Source: Streptomyces sp. TP-A0356 (GTDB lineage Bacteria; Actinomycetota; Actinomycetes; Streptomycetales; Streptomycetaceae). From it: a stretch of 64,000 nucleotides of DNA. Position 1 is the first letter of the stretch. Each line of letters opens with the position of its first letter. This document shows, piece by piece, positions 9,046 through 17,992 of this stretch. The notes under the pieces are model-generated. The model saw nothing but the letters and a program-made list of their open reading frames with translations, searched no databases and was not told the DNA's origin. The stretch spans positions 248,001 through 312,000 of the forward strand of contig NZ_BBZJ01000015.1 of NCBI RefSeq assembly GCF_001417775.1. The letters are read 5' to 3'. The translations under genes and the position numbers were made by a program.

Positions 9046-9168
9046 TCAGCCGTGGCGCGCCTTGAAGCGAGGGTTCTTCTTGTTGACGACGAAGGTCACG
9101 CCCCGGCGGCGTACGACCTGGGCCCCGGGCTTCGACTTCAGTGAGCGCAGGGACTTGCGCACCTTCAT
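9046..9168 (-). CDS. rpmJ: Ribosomal protein L36, cysteine-free paralog
   Basis: 40 aa, matching L36 throughout ([11 protein letters not shown]... [10 protein letters not shown]). The zinc-ligand Cys/His set of the standard bacterial L36 is absent: no Cys is present. Such C-minus paralogs replace the zinc form when zinc is scarce. ATG preceded by GAGGAGAC. Last of three ribosomal genes in one direction. Confidence 0.95.
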   Translation of the reverse strand: MKVRKSLRSLKSKPGAQVVRRRGVTFVVNKKNPRFKARHG

Positions 9169-9206
9169 GACTGTCTCCTCACTCTTGCTGGGGCGGCGGA
9201 GCCGGG

Positions 9207-9467
9207 TCAGCGGCGGGCCGATGCCGCGCGGCCGTAGCGCCGCTCGAAGCGCTCCACCCGGCCCGCGGTGTCCACGACGCGCGAGGTGCCCGTGTAGAAC
9301 GGGTGGCTGGCCGACGAGATCTCGACGTCGATCAGCGGGTAGGTGTTCCCGTCCTCCCACTCGATCGTGCGCGTCGAGTGAGCGGTCGAACGGGTCAGGA
9401 ACGCGGCGTCCGCGGCACGGTCGCGGAAGACGACCAACCGGGTTTCGGGGTGAATGGCAGGCCTCAT
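9207..9467 (-). CDS. rpmE2: Ribosomal protein L31 type B
   Basis: 86 aa with the type B pattern: MRPAIHPE at the N-terminus, DISS-like [14 protein letters not shown] in the middle. The four Cys of zinc-binding L31 are missing. Known role: 50S protein substituting for the zinc form in zinc shortage. ATG with GGAGGGAAG upstream; 38 bases before the L36 start. Confidence 0.96.
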   Translation of the reverse strand: MRPAIHPETRLVVFRDRAADAAFLTRSTAHSTRTIEWEDGNTYPLIDVEISSASHPFYTGTSRVVDTAGRVERFERRYGRAASARR

Positions 9468-9512
9468 CGGGCTTCCCTCCTCATGGCCGTCCGCCAGGGG
9501 CGGCGGCTTCGT

Positions 9513-9677
9513 TCAGCGTTCCTCACGGAAGAGGACGTGTCTGCCGACCACGGCGTCGTACTTGCGCAGTACGAGCCGGTCGGGATCGTTGGTGCGGTTC
9601 TTGCGCGTCACATAGGTGACACCGGTCCCGGCCGTCGACTTCAGCCTGACGACGGGGCGCGCGTTGTTGCGTGTCAT
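9513..9677 (-). CDS. rpmG: Ribosomal protein L33, cysteine-free paralog
   Basis: 54 aa ([19 protein letters not shown] ... [21 protein letters not shown]). It matches L33, with the zinc Cys pairs replaced. First gene of the set, with GGGAGAACC before the ATG. In other streptomycetes such C-minus ribosomal genes are repressed by Zur; the same control is likely here. Confidence 0.95.
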   Translation of the reverse strand: MTRNNARPVVRLKSTAGTGVTYVTRKNRTNDPDRLVLRKYDAVVGRHVLFREER

Positions 9678-9737
9678 GAGGTTCTCCCTTCACCCACAGG
9701 CCCGGTTCACCCACGGCCCGTTCTTGACCAGAGCATG

Positions 9738-9757
9738 CCAGCCACGATTCTCAACAC
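9738..9757 (-). promoter_or_regulatory. Possible Zur half-site upstream of L33
   Basis: On the minus strand TTGAGAATCG contains the TGAnAAT half of the actinobacterial Zur box, about 70 bases before the L33 start. The other half is poorly conserved. A second imperfect inverted repeat (TGAACAC...GTTCTCA on the plus strand) lies near 9800-9818. Either, both or neither may be the operator. Confidence 0.2.
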
Positions 9758-9931
9758 CGAGACCTGCCACGGCATTCCCGGCAGGATCGTCCTCAGGGGA
9801 TGAACACGACCGTTCTCAGGGGAAGAAAGTGAGGCCCGGGGACACGGTCCCGCTCACCACCACGCGCCCCCTCACCACCACGCGCCGTACAACCGGTCGG
9901 GCCCCGTGGACATTCCCGCTGCCCCGGGTCG

Positions 9932-10987
9932 TCAGGGCGGCGGAGGCAGGTAGAGGTGGCGCAGGTCGTCGGGTACGGGGCTCCCGGGCCGGAACAGCGG
10001 TGCCGCTTCGCCGTCCGCGGCCGTCGCGGGCGCGTCCGTGAGCCGCATACGCTCCCGCAGCCGGCCGTAGAAGTTGGCGGGGGTGAGCCTGACGAGACGC
10101 AGCGGCCGCGGCGCCGCGAACGCCCCGATCCAGTCGCCGGGCTCCAGGACGCCGCGAGGCTGCCCGTCGACGCTGACCGCGGCGCGCCCGGAGTGGGGCT
10201 GCACGCGAAGGGCGATCGGCTCGTCCGCGTTCGCGATCACCGTGCGGTTGAACGCCATGTGCGGGGCCACGGGGGTGAAGACCACCGCCCGCATCCGGGG
10301 CGAGAGCACCGGTCCCCCGGCGGCGAAGCTGTAGGCGGTGGAGCCCGTGGGGGTGGCGAGGATGACGCCGTCGGCAGAGTACGAGGCCAGGAGCCGGCCG
10401 GCGATGTAGACGCCCACGCTGACCTGGTGGTCCCGGGCGAGCTTCTCCACGACGATGTCGTTCAGCGCGGTGACGTCCAGCGCGATTCCCCAGGTGTCGT
10501 CCTCGGCGAGGTCCGTCTGCGGCTGCGGCGGCGGCAGCGCGGGCCCGCGCCCGTAGCACAGGATCTCCTCCACATCGGTGGGTACCTCGAGCGGCCTGGA
10601 CGCCCGCATCGTGAGCATCATGCGTTCCTCGCACTCCGACCTTCCGGCATGCACGGCGTCCAGCGCCTGCTCCACGTCGGAGATCGGTATCTCGGTCAGG
10701 AAGCCGACCTTGCCCAGGTCGACGCCCAGCACCCGGACGTCGTTGCGAGCCGCGATCCGCGCACCGCGCAGGAACGTGCCGTCCCCGCCCAGCGTCACGA
10801 TGAGGTCGGGGCTGCCCGCTGCCCGCGCTTCCTCGCGGGCGTGACGGCGGCTTCCCGGGCCCTGCCACACGTCGATGTCCACACAGCCGATGCCGTGCCG
10901 TGCGCACCACCGGCGTACGGTCCGCGCTCCGGACACAGCCTCCGGACGGCCTCCGTGCACGACGAGTCCCAACCGGCTGATCGGCAT
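9932..10987 (-). CDS. ppnK: NAD kinase
   Basis: 351 aa. Phosphorylates NAD to NADP in the cytoplasm. The ATP/NAD loop is present as VTLGGDGTFLRGAR, and the second conserved block as TPTGSTAYSFAAGGPV. Longer than the about 300-residue housekeeping enzyme of streptomycetes, with an insertion around residues 130-165 (LPPPQPQTDLAEDD) and a Pro-rich tail, so it is probably an accessory paralog. ATG with GGAGGTGAC directly upstream. Confidence 0.92.
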   Translation of the reverse strand: MPISRLGLVVHGGRPEAVSGARTVRRWCARHGIGCVDIDVWQGPGSRRHAREEARAAGSPDLIVTLGGDGTFLRGARIAARNDVRVLGVDLGKVGFLTEIPISDVEQALDAVHAGRSECEERMMLTMRASRPLEVPTDVEEILCYGRGPALPPPQPQTDLAEDDTWGIALDVTALNDIVVEKLARDHQVSVGVYIAGRLLASYSADGVILATPTGSTAYSFAAGGPVLSPRMRAVVFTPVAPHMAFNRTVIANADEPIALRVQPHSGRAAVSVDGQPRGVLEPGDWIGAFAAPRPLRLVRLTPANFYGRLRERMRLTDAPATAADGEAAPLFRPGSPVPDDLRHLYLPPPP

Positions 10988-11338
10988 GTCACCTCCGGGC
11001 TGCCGTCCTGTCTGCGGGGCTGGAAGCCATCGTCACAGCTTCGGAGCGCACCTGCACCTGCCACGGGGGGGACGGCCCCTGTCGGCGGTGCGAGGTCGGC
11101 TGCGCCGTGCGGGGAGGGGCGGGAGGTGTGCGAGCCAGGCGCTGGCGGACGGGTGACGGCTCTACGGGTGAACTCTGCCGACAGGACAGCCCGCCACCGG
11201 GGCGCCGAGTACGGCGGAAGCCCCGTCCGGCGCGGGCCCGTCCGAGGAGCGGCATGGCCGTCGGCGTCTCTCAACACGGTCGGGCACGGGGCGACGACCA
11301 TGACGGCCGGGGCGAACCGGCCGTGCTAAGGGAGAGTC
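10988..11338. other. Intergenic region between NAD kinase and esterase
   Basis: Divergent promoter region. Frames through it show no coding pattern and no homology that I recognise. No strong hairpin or repeat seen. Confidence 0.6.
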
Positions 11339-12148
11339 ATGAGACAGTCCCGAATCGCGGCAAGTGTGTCCTCACTCCTCCTCGCCGTCGCCTGCACCTT
11401 CACGGGCGCTGCGGCGGCGCAGGCGGCCCCGGAGACAGCGGCCTTGGGTTACGTGGCCCTCGGTGACTCCTACTCCGCCGGGGTCGGAGCCGGCAGCTAC
11501 TTCGGCTCCGGCATCGCATGCATGCGCAGCAGCCGGTCGTATCCCGCCCTGTGGGCCGCGGCCCATTCCCCGTCGTCGTTCACCTTCACCGCGTGCAACG
11601 GTGCCCGTACCAGTGATGTCATGGCCGGCCAGCTCGGCCCGCTCAGCCGCCGTACCGGGTTGGTGAGCATCACCGCGGGCGGCAGCGACATCGGCTTCTC
11701 CAGCGTCATGACGACCTGTGTGCTGCGGGGCAACAGCAAATGCCTGTCCGCCGTCGCCGAGGCGCGCTCCTACACGGACAACTCGCTCCCCCGCGACCTG
11801 GACCGTCTCTACACGGCCATCAGGAGGAAGGCCCCGGCCGCCCACGTCGTCGTTCTCGGCTATCCGCGCTTCTACAAGATCAAGGGCAGCTGTGTGGCGG
11901 GCCTCCAGGACACCGCGCGGTCCGCCATCAACAACGCCGTGGACCATCTGAACACCGTGATCGCGAAGCGTGCCGCCGACCACGGGTACTCCTTCGCCGA
12001 CGTCAGGACCGCCTTCTCCGGGCACGAGATCTGCTCCGGCAGCCCCTGGCTGCGCAGCGTCGACCTGCTGGCCCTCACCGAGTCGTACCACCCCACGGCA
12101 GTCGGGCAGTCCCGCGGCTACCTGCCCGTCTTCACCCACGCGTCCTGA
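11339..12148 (+). CDS. Secreted SGNH/GDSL esterase or phospholipase
   Basis: 269 aa with a Sec signal peptide (basic start, hydrophobic core, A-Q-A-A cleavage near residue 30). The catalytic Ser lies in VALGDSYSAGVG (block I), the oxyanion Gly and block III Asp-containing segment is TAGGSDIGF, and the His of the dyad or triad is in ESYHPTAVGQ near the end (block V). Four to six Cys suggest disulphides. It resembles the single-domain secreted SGNH esterases and phospholipases of Streptomyces. Substrate is not predictable. Standalone gene with GGGAGAGTC before the ATG. Confidence 0.93.
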   Translation: MRQSRIAASVSSLLLAVACTFTGAAAAQAAPETAALGYVALGDSYSAGVGAGSYFGSGIACMRSSRSYPALWAAAHSPSSFTFTACNGARTSDVMAGQLGPLSRRTGLVSITAGGSDIGFSSVMTTCVLRGNSKCLSAVAEARSYTDNSLPRDLDRLYTAIRRKAPAAHVVVLGYPRFYKIKGSCVAGLQDTARSAINNAVDHLNTVIAKRAADHGYSFADVRTAFSGHEICSGSPWLRSVDLLALTESYHPTAVGQSRGYLPVFTHAS

Positions 12149-12289
12149 ACACCACCTCCGCCACCCCGAGTTGTCCACTACAACTGCGGAGGCTTTTGAG
12201 CGGTCGCACCCCGGCCGGTGCCATCCGGACGGGGTGGCCCGCGAAGCCCTACGACGCGATGACGCACGCCACGGGCCTGTGCCTCGGCC

Positions 12290-13069
12290 TCAGCGGAAGG
12301 CGATGCTCTTGTCCTGCCACCCGTCGTAGGTCCCGTCCGGCAGCAGCTGGTTGAAGACGATGCGGTCCTCGTCCACCCTCGCGAAGACGAACACCGTGCC
12401 GCCTCGGGAACCCACGCCGACGGCGGTGTCGGTCCTGACGTCCCCGGGCACCGGCTCCCAGCCGGCGAACGATCCGTCCTCGCCGACGCGGTTGGACACA
12501 ACGCGGCCGTCGGCGTCCGTGACGAACACGAGTACCTCCCCTCCGCGGGCCACCGCCGCGGGCTGGGACGAGCTCACCATGTCACCGGGCACCTCTTCCC
12601 AGCCCTCGAACGCCCCGCCACGGCCGGTCCGGTTGTACTGGACGCGGCCCTCCGGGTCCCTGGCGAACACATAGAGGTCCTCCCCCCGGCTCGCCGCCGT
12701 CGGCGCGGCCTGGCTGCGCAGGGATGCGAAGGTCTCCGCCATCGAGACCGAGCGGACCGTGGTCGGCAGGGGCCGGATCTCCTGGATCTCCCAGCGGCCG
12801 AGGGTCAGCGCGGTGGTGGGGAAGACGACCTCGACCCCGTGTCCCTCGTCGGTCTCCTGGAGATCGGCCTTCCGGTGGGCGATGGCCTCCGCGATCTCCG
12901 TGGCGGCGTCGGTCATGAGGGGGCCCGCGATGGGGACGGTGACCGCGGCGGCCAGGACCATCCCGCGGGTGGCGGCGGCCGGGTCGGGGGCCTGGGTGAT
13001 CTCCTCCACCTCCTCGTGCAGGAACTCGATGGCGATGCCGGGGTCCTCTGTCGCTCTGATCGCAGCCAT
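12290..13069 (-). CDS. Uncharacterised protein with three PLL-like beta-propeller repeats
   Basis: 259 aa. The N-terminal about 110 residues form a small unknown domain (helical core ATRGMVLAAAVTVPIAGPLM, ending in a beta segment HGVEVVFPTTALTLGRW). The C-terminal part has three repeats of about 46 residues, each with a pattern like GGxLxVFxxDxxGRVxxNR followed by GSFxGWExVPGD, which is the style of PLL/fucolectin-like five-bladed propellers that bind ligands. Three repeats are too few for a closed blade set, so oligomerisation is possible. No signal peptide. Divergent from a CHAT protease gene 447 bases away, so it may be the partner or sensor of that protease; this is inference. Confidence 0.6.
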   Translation of the reverse strand: MAAIRATEDPGIAIEFLHEEVEEITQAPDPAAATRGMVLAAAVTVPIAGPLMTDAATEIAEAIAHRKADLQETDEGHGVEVVFPTTALTLGRWEIQEIRPLPTTVRSVSMAETFASLRSQAAPTAASRGEDLYVFARDPEGRVQYNRTGRGGAFEGWEEVPGDMVSSSQPAAVARGGEVLVFVTDADGRVVSNRVGEDGSFAGWEPVPGDVRTDTAVGVGSRGGTVFVFARVDEDRIVFNQLLPDGTYDGWQDKSIAFR

Positions 13070-13516
13070 GCAAAGCCTCACCCAAGGTAGAAGCCGGCCG
13101 GAGCCGCTCGGCAGTCGGGACTCCGGTCAATCGCTTCTTCCAGGATGGACACGCTCACGCCCCCGGCTCGCGCTGGATTCCGCCTTCCGGGTCTGCCGGT
13201 CCCCACCGGGTGGGGCCGGCGCCTGGGACCGCTGGGCCGGCGAGGGGACCATGCTCGGCATCGACGAGCCGGTCCCTGAGCACGCCGGGATGGAGCAAGA
13301 CACTTCGCATCGTGCCTGCGAGGGATCTCTCTGCTCCCAGCCGGGAGGGCCGCCCCGGTCGTACGCCTATCAGCCGACCCGGTACGCCGCCCGACCCCGG
13401 CCGTCAGTCGGTAACCGTCCTCTTCGGACGGCCAACTCGCCTTCCGCTCGCGGGCCTTCATCTACGCTGAGTGCCACCGGGTCGGTGAGGGAGCCGACGG
13501 GGGCAGGGGGTGAGGG
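13070..13516. other. Divergent intergenic region of the propeller/CHAT pair
   Basis: 447 bases holding both promoters. Several frames are open but have no coding bias or recognisable product. No clear operator palindrome was found by eye. Confidence 0.5.
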
Positions 13517-14794
13517 GTGGACCGGTTCGGGGAGATCCGCGCGGCCCGGCGCGAACTGGACGCCGTCGTCGCGGAGATCCGGCGGCTCAAGGGCCTCGAG
13601 GACTTCCTGTCCGAACCTTCGGAGCGGGACATCCACGATGCCGCGCAGGAGCGGCCTCTGGTGTACCTCTCGGCGGCGGAGCACGGTGGCGTGGCCCTGG
13701 TCGTGGACGACGAGGACGTCCGGTCGGTGGCGCTGCCCGACCTGTCCGCCGAGGTGGTGCGCGTCCACGCGCGTGCCCACGACGACGCCCACCGGGCGTA
13801 CCGGGCGGACCCCGGCGGGCGGCTCGCCGACTGGGAGAAGTCCCTGGAGGGGACGACGAGATGGCTGTGGGACGCCCTCATGGGTCCGGTCCGCGCCGCG
13901 CTGCCGGGGCACGGCGAGGCCGTCCTGGTGGCGGGTGGACTGCTGGGTCTGCTGCCGCTGCACGCGGCCTGGACCGAGGACCCGAGCGCTCCCACCGGAC
14001 GGCGGTACGCCCTCGACGACCTCGTCGTCAGTTACGTACCCAACGCGCGCTTCCTGACCTCGGCCCGTGCACTCGCCCGAGGGCCGGTGCAGCGGCTGAC
14101 GGTCGTGGTGGATCCGCCCCGGGGCGACGGACGCGACCCGCTGCGCTCGGCGGAGAGCCAGGCGTGCGCCGCCGCCGCGGCGTTCCCGGGGCGATCGAAC
14201 GTGCTGCGCGGGCCGGCGGCGAACGCGGACGCCGTGCGGAGAGCGCTGGCCGCCGCCGACGCCGCCCACTTCGCCTGCCACGGGGAGGCCGATCTGCTCA
14301 CCCCGCTGGACAGCCGCCTGCTGCTGGCGGGGTCGGACGAACTACGGCTGCGGGACCTGCCGGTGTCCCGGCTGCGGCTCAGGCTGGCGGTCCTGTCCGC
14401 CTGCGAGTCCTTCCTGCCGCGCACCGACTTGCCGGACGAGGTGGTGTCCCTGCCCGGCGGGCTGCTGGGGGCGGGTGTGGCCGGGGTCGCCGCGGCCATG
14501 TGGTCGGTGCCCGACCTGCCCACCACACTGCTGATGATCGAGTTCTACCGGCGCTGGCGTACCGAGGGACGGCACCCGGCCACCGCGCTGCGCGACGCTC
14601 AGGTCTGGATGCGCGACGCGACGAACGGCGACCAGTCGGCGTTTCTTCAGCGGGCACTCGCCGAGGGCGAGTCCTGGCTCCCGGACGACGAGACGACGGA
14701 GGGCCTGTTGCTGGCGCTGGAGTACCAGGAGCGCGACGGCCGGTGTTTCGGCACCCTTCGCTCCTGGGCGGGCTTCGGCTACTTCGGGGCGTGA
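13517..14794 (+). CDS. CHAT-domain (caspase-like) protein
   Basis: 425 aa. The CHAT domain spans about residues 110-425. The caspase dyad is visible: His255 in AHFACHGEAD and Cys296 in LAVLSACESF, followed by the GGLLGAGVAGVAAAMWSVPD block typical of CHAT proteins. The first about 100 residues carry a charged helix (residues 1-45) and a beta-rich segment of unknown function, with no TPR repeats. CHAT proteases act in separase-like roles and in bacterial conflict or cell-death systems such as the gRAMP-associated TPR-CHAT. GTG start after a G-rich ribosome site. Divergent beside a propeller-repeat protein. Confidence 0.88.
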   Translation: MDRFGEIRAARRELDAVVAEIRRLKGLEDFLSEPSERDIHDAAQERPLVYLSAAEHGGVALVVDDEDVRSVALPDLSAEVVRVHARAHDDAHRAYRADPGGRLADWEKSLEGTTRWLWDALMGPVRAALPGHGEAVLVAGGLLGLLPLHAAWTEDPSAPTGRRYALDDLVVSYVPNARFLTSARALARGPVQRLTVVVDPPRGDGRDPLRSAESQACAAAAAFPGRSNVLRGPAANADAVRRALAAADAAHFACHGEADLLTPLDSRLLLAGSDELRLRDLPVSRLRLRLAVLSACESFLPRTDLPDEVVSLPGGLLGAGVAGVAAAMWSVPDLPTTLLMIEFYRRWRTEGRHPATALRDAQVWMRDATNGDQSAFLQRALAEGESWLPDDETTEGLLLALEYQERDGRCFGTLRSWAGFGYFGA

Positions 14795-14867
14795 ACCCGA
14801 CGGCCGTTCCAGGCACACGGGGCGCCGCCCGCCGCAGGGGCCTGAGCCTCGTGCCTGGCCGACGCCG

Positions 14868-15260
14868 CTACCACTCCTCGCCGGGATGCGTGGTGCACCA
14901 CCGCTGCCACTCATGGGAGTTGAGCCGGGCCGGGGCAATCCGCTCGGCGCGCAGGAAGTCGACGGCACCGTCCAGCATGTCGTCGTGGCGCGGGTGCTCG
15001 TACGAGGCCGTCAGCAGATCGCGTACGCAGTGCGAGCCGCCGTACACCGCCCAGCCGCCCACGGGCAGCACCGCGTCCGCCAGCGCCTCGACGAACGCGT
15101 CGGGCGACACCGAGGCGATCGGATACAGCGGGGTGTAGACCAGCGCCGGGATGTCCGCGTCGCTCGACGGCGGGTCGAACTCCCAGCGGCCGTAGATCTC
15201 CATGCGCCGGACGATGTCGGCGGGCAGCAGCGGCGGCGGGGTGCGGCGGCGGAACAGCAT
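14868..15260 (-). CDS. Conserved hypothetical protein, 130 aa
   Basis: Not recognised. Begins with a basic Pro-rich stretch (LFRRRTPPPLL), then a mixed alpha/beta domain with aromatic motifs (EIYGRWEFDP, VGGWAVYGGSHCVRDLL). No signal peptide or membrane segment. The ATG overlaps the stop codon of the upstream small membrane protein (ATGA), so the two are co-translated and probably act together. Convergent with the CHAT gene. Confidence 0.7.
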   Translation of the reverse strand: MLFRRRTPPPLLPADIVRRMEIYGRWEFDPPSSDADIPALVYTPLYPIASVSPDAFVEALADAVLPVGGWAVYGGSHCVRDLLTASYEHPRHDDMLDGAVDFLRAERIAPARLNSHEWQRWCTTHPGEEW

Positions 15261-15574
15261 CAGACGCCCCCGATCCCGGCCATGGCGTCCCGGCGGGCAC
15301 GCTCCTCCGCGGTGAGCCGCAGGACGCGGCCGGTGCGGCTTCCGGGCCGGGGACCCCAGGGCGAGCTCGGCCGTCCACGCAGCAGCCAGACGATCAGGGT
15401 CAGCTCCCAGCCCACGGCCTTGGCCACGGATGTCACGGTCCACTCGGGACTCATGGCCAGAACGGAAAGGGTGACTCCGCGCCAGAGGGAACCGCCGGCC
15501 CGGGCGTTGAACGTCCAGAGCGCGACGGCCACCCCCGCCAGATGACCCAGTCCCAGCAGGCTCTCCCACCCCAT
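15260..15574 (-). CDS. Small membrane protein, 104 aa
   Basis: Two or three hydrophobic segments are visible (residues about 4-24, 33-52 and 55-67, e.g. LLGLGHLAGVAVALW and LTLIVWLLRG), then a basic cytoplasmic tail ending in AEERARRDAM. Function unknown. First gene of a two-gene operon, overlapping the next by four bases. Confidence 0.65.
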   Translation of the reverse strand: MGWESLLGLGHLAGVAVALWTFNARAGGSLWRGVTLSVLAMSPEWTVTSVAKAVGWELTLIVWLLRGRPSSPWGPRPGSRTGRVLRLTAEERARRDAMAGIGGV

Positions 15575-15647
15575 CCAGGGCCCCTCTCATCCGATGTGCG
15601 TCGTGTCGCCCTCCCTTGGTAGCCGGTCGGAGGACGCAGCGGCCGAG

Positions 15648-15678
15648 GCGTTGCAGGGGGCGCCGGGATGTGCAACGC
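15648..15678. promoter_or_regulatory. Inverted repeat, probable operator of the XRE regulator
   Basis: Perfect 8-bp inverted repeat GCGTTGCA / TGCAACGC separated by 15 bases, just before a TATAGA -10-like hexamer at 15685-15690 and 115 bases ahead of the XRE gene. The same half-sites recur downstream of the gene at 17403-17428. Confidence 0.5.
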
Positions 15679-15792
15679 GCGCACTATAGAGGAGGATGAT
15701 CTGGTAAGCGCGGAAGATGCCGTATCTCCTGCTTGGGGGCCGCCCACGCTGCCATCCTGCCGTCGAGGCGGGGGAATCGAGGGGGCACGGCC

Positions 15793-17355
15793 ATGGCGAC
15801 GGCAACCGGTGGGCCACCGCGAGCGATCGGGGCGCGGCACAGGATCGCATGGCTGTTGCGCGTCAACCGCACGCTGGGACCGCATGCCGAGTACGCCTCC
15901 CTGCCGGCCTTCGCCCGAGCCTTTCGGGGCGGCTCCTACCCCCGTGACGTCAGCCCCAGCACCGTCTCACGCTGGGAGACCGCCCAGGCGCCGGTGCCCC
16001 GCGCGGCCGTACGCCGCTATGAGGAACTGCTGGCCCTCCCCCCGGATCTGCTGGTGGCCACCGTCGAGACGACGGCCCGCTATCTCGCGCCCTCCGCCCT
16101 GGAGCGGCCCCCGCTGCCGGGCGGGCCGCAGGAGACCCGGGCGACGGAGGACCTGCTCGACCACGCGCTGTCCGACGACGTCATGAGCGGGGCGGAGTGG
16201 GGACGGCTCACCGACGGGCTCTGTGCGTCCGGTGCTGTCACGCTGATGCCGTCCGGTGTCTGGTCCCTGCTCACCCGGCGCCTCGTCGAGGAAATGGTGA
16301 TCGCGGACGGGATCCCGTGGATGCTGCGCTTCGAGGCGCTCAACCGCCTCCTCAACCATCCGCGGGGAAGCCGTCATGCGATCGCGGTCTGCGCCGCGCT
16401 GGCCGCCGACCCGGCCAACCACGCGGCCACCGAGGTGATCTGCGCGCTCGACAACACCGCCCATCCGGACGCGGCGGCCCGTGTGCTGGCCGCGCTGCGC
16501 CGCCCCGCGGGACCTCGTTCCCAGCAGGGCGCGCACATGGCCTGCCTCCGCAAGATCCGCTACCGCCACTTCTCCCCGGGCCAACTGCACGTCCTCGCCC
16601 GGGAACTGACGCACCTCCCGGACGACGGAGACGCCATCGGTCAAGTCGCTCCGCTCGCCGGCGGCCTCCTCGCCCTGCACCCGCAGTTCGAGCCCACGCT
16701 CGGCGCCCTGCGGGTCCCGCCGGAGCACGACGGCGACCGGCGTATCGGCGTATCGGCACGGCGCGTGGCCGCGTCCGCCGAGGCCGCCGCCGTGCGTGAG
16801 CCCCTCGACGGGGCCGCCCTCACCGCCCTGGTCACCGAGATGCTTCAGCACCCGGAGTTCGACGCGCGGCTCTACACGGCGCTCCTGCTGGCGGCCACAC
16901 CGTACCGTGCCGGATTGGCGGACGCACTCGTCAGCGAACTCGCCAGACCCGTCACCGTCCGGGACACCGGCCTGGCGGTGCCGCTCCTGGGCGCGCTGCG
17001 CGTGCTGGGCGGCGCACCCCGCCGGGGTCCGGTCGAGCGTCTGGCCCTTGCGGGCCAGGCCCCATGGGCCGCGGTCGCGGCGGCCGTGCACGGCCTGGGG
17101 CACATCGCCGCCGCGCAGGCCGACGTCGGGTTCTGGGTGCGGGCGCTACGCCATCACGCCGCCCGGCGGCAGACGGAGGGGGACGCCGCAGCGGAGGCCG
17201 GCCTGCGGGGCCTGGTGTACGCGATGGGCATGGCGGACCGCTACGACCTGCTGGCCGCACTCGGTGCCCGCCCGGGCACCCCGTACTCCGTGCGCTCTGC
17301 CGCAGCCTGGTGGCTCGACATCTCGCCGCACGTCCGGCTCAGCGCCCGACGGTGA
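15793..17355 (+). CDS. XRE-type regulator with helical-repeat C-terminal region
   Basis: 520 aa. An N-terminal helix-turn-helix of the lambda-Cro type is at about residues 12-80, with a long linker between helices (recognition helix region SPSTVSRWETAQ). The remaining 430 residues are Ala/Leu-rich and helical with regularly spaced hydrophobic positions, HEAT-like in appearance; ligand unknown. Start chosen at the ATG after GAGGGGG; an ATG 60 bases upstream adds residues with no coding bias. Inverted repeats with the same half-sites sit both before it and before the next gene, which suggests self-control and control of that gene. Confidence 0.8.
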   Translation: MATATGGPPRAIGARHRIAWLLRVNRTLGPHAEYASLPAFARAFRGGSYPRDVSPSTVSRWETAQAPVPRAAVRRYEELLALPPDLLVATVETTARYLAPSALERPPLPGGPQETRATEDLLDHALSDDVMSGAEWGRLTDGLCASGAVTLMPSGVWSLLTRRLVEEMVIADGIPWMLRFEALNRLLNHPRGSRHAIAVCAALAADPANHAATEVICALDNTAHPDAAARVLAALRRPAGPRSQQGAHMACLRKIRYRHFSPGQLHVLARELTHLPDDGDAIGQVAPLAGGLLALHPQFEPTLGALRVPPEHDGDRRIGVSARRVAASAEAAAVREPLDGAALTALVTEMLQHPEFDARLYTALLLAATPYRAGLADALVSELARPVTVRDTGLAVPLLGALRVLGGAPRRGPVERLALAGQAPWAAVAAAVHGLGHIAAAQADVGFWVRALRHHAARRQTEGDAAAEAGLRGLVYAMGMADRYDLLAALGARPGTPYSVRSAAAWWLDISPHVRLSARR

Positions 17356-17402
17356 CCAGCGGAACCTTCGCAGCCCTCAGGCCGTCGTGGGCAGATCCGC
17401 GC

Positions 17403-17428
17403 CGTTGCTCCCTTCGAGTGGTGCAACG
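17403..17428. promoter_or_regulatory. Second copy of the XRE-flanking inverted repeat
   Basis: CGTTGC / GCAACG half-sites with 14 bases between them, about 100 bases upstream of the secreted protein gene. The right half GTGCAACGC is identical over nine bases to that at 15670-15678. Confidence 0.4.
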
Positions 17429-17527
17429 CCTGACACGGTCGTAGCGTCATTACAGAAGCAACGCGGGCGAAGGGCAGCGCGCGGGCGCGGGGTCCATGGG
17501 TCCGGGTACGGACGGCCGGGAGCGGAG

Positions 17528-17992
17528 ATGCGGAGTCACACGGTAAGTACAGCGGTCACGCTCTGTGCCAGCGCAGCACTCGTGGCGGCGGTGGGAACGG
17601 CGTCCGCCGCTCCGGGGGCGTCGCCGTCGGCCGCGCACTCCGTGAACCAGGCCGGGCGTCCCGTGCTCGTCGACTGTGTCTGGCACGCGCAGGTGCACCC
17701 GGACGACTTCATGATCGCCTGTGGTGACGGCAACAGCCGTCTCGTCTCGCTCCATTGGTCGCAGTGGGACCCGAACTCGGCAGTGGCCAACGGCCTCAAC
17801 GTGGTGAACGACTGCAAGCCGTACTGCGCGGCGGGCAAGTTCCACTCCTATCCGGTCGTCGTGCGGCTCGACCACCCGCAGCCCTGGAAGAAGCACCCGA
17901 AGCTGCAGCACTACACCCAGATGAGCCTCGTCTACCTCGACGACAGGCCGGACGGGTTCGAGCGAGTGGTGATCTATCCGCTGTGGAACTGA
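17528..17992 (+). CDS. Small secreted protein, unknown function
   Basis: 154 aa. Sec signal peptide (residues 1-28, cleavage after TASA). The mature part of about 125 residues has four Cys (VDCVWHAQ, MIACGDG, NDCKPYCA) that can form two disulphides, and a pattern of Trp, Tyr and short strands. The D-C-x-W...C-G-D-G start and HWSQWDP segment recur in small secreted streptomycete proteins that I cannot name further. ATG preceded by GGGAGCGGAG. Confidence 0.8.
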   Translation: MRSHTVSTAVTLCASAALVAAVGTASAAPGASPSAAHSVNQAGRPVLVDCVWHAQVHPDDFMIACGDGNSRLVSLHWSQWDPNSAVANGLNVVNDCKPYCAAGKFHSYPVVVRLDHPQPWKKHPKLQHYTQMSLVYLDDRPDGFERVVIYPLWN

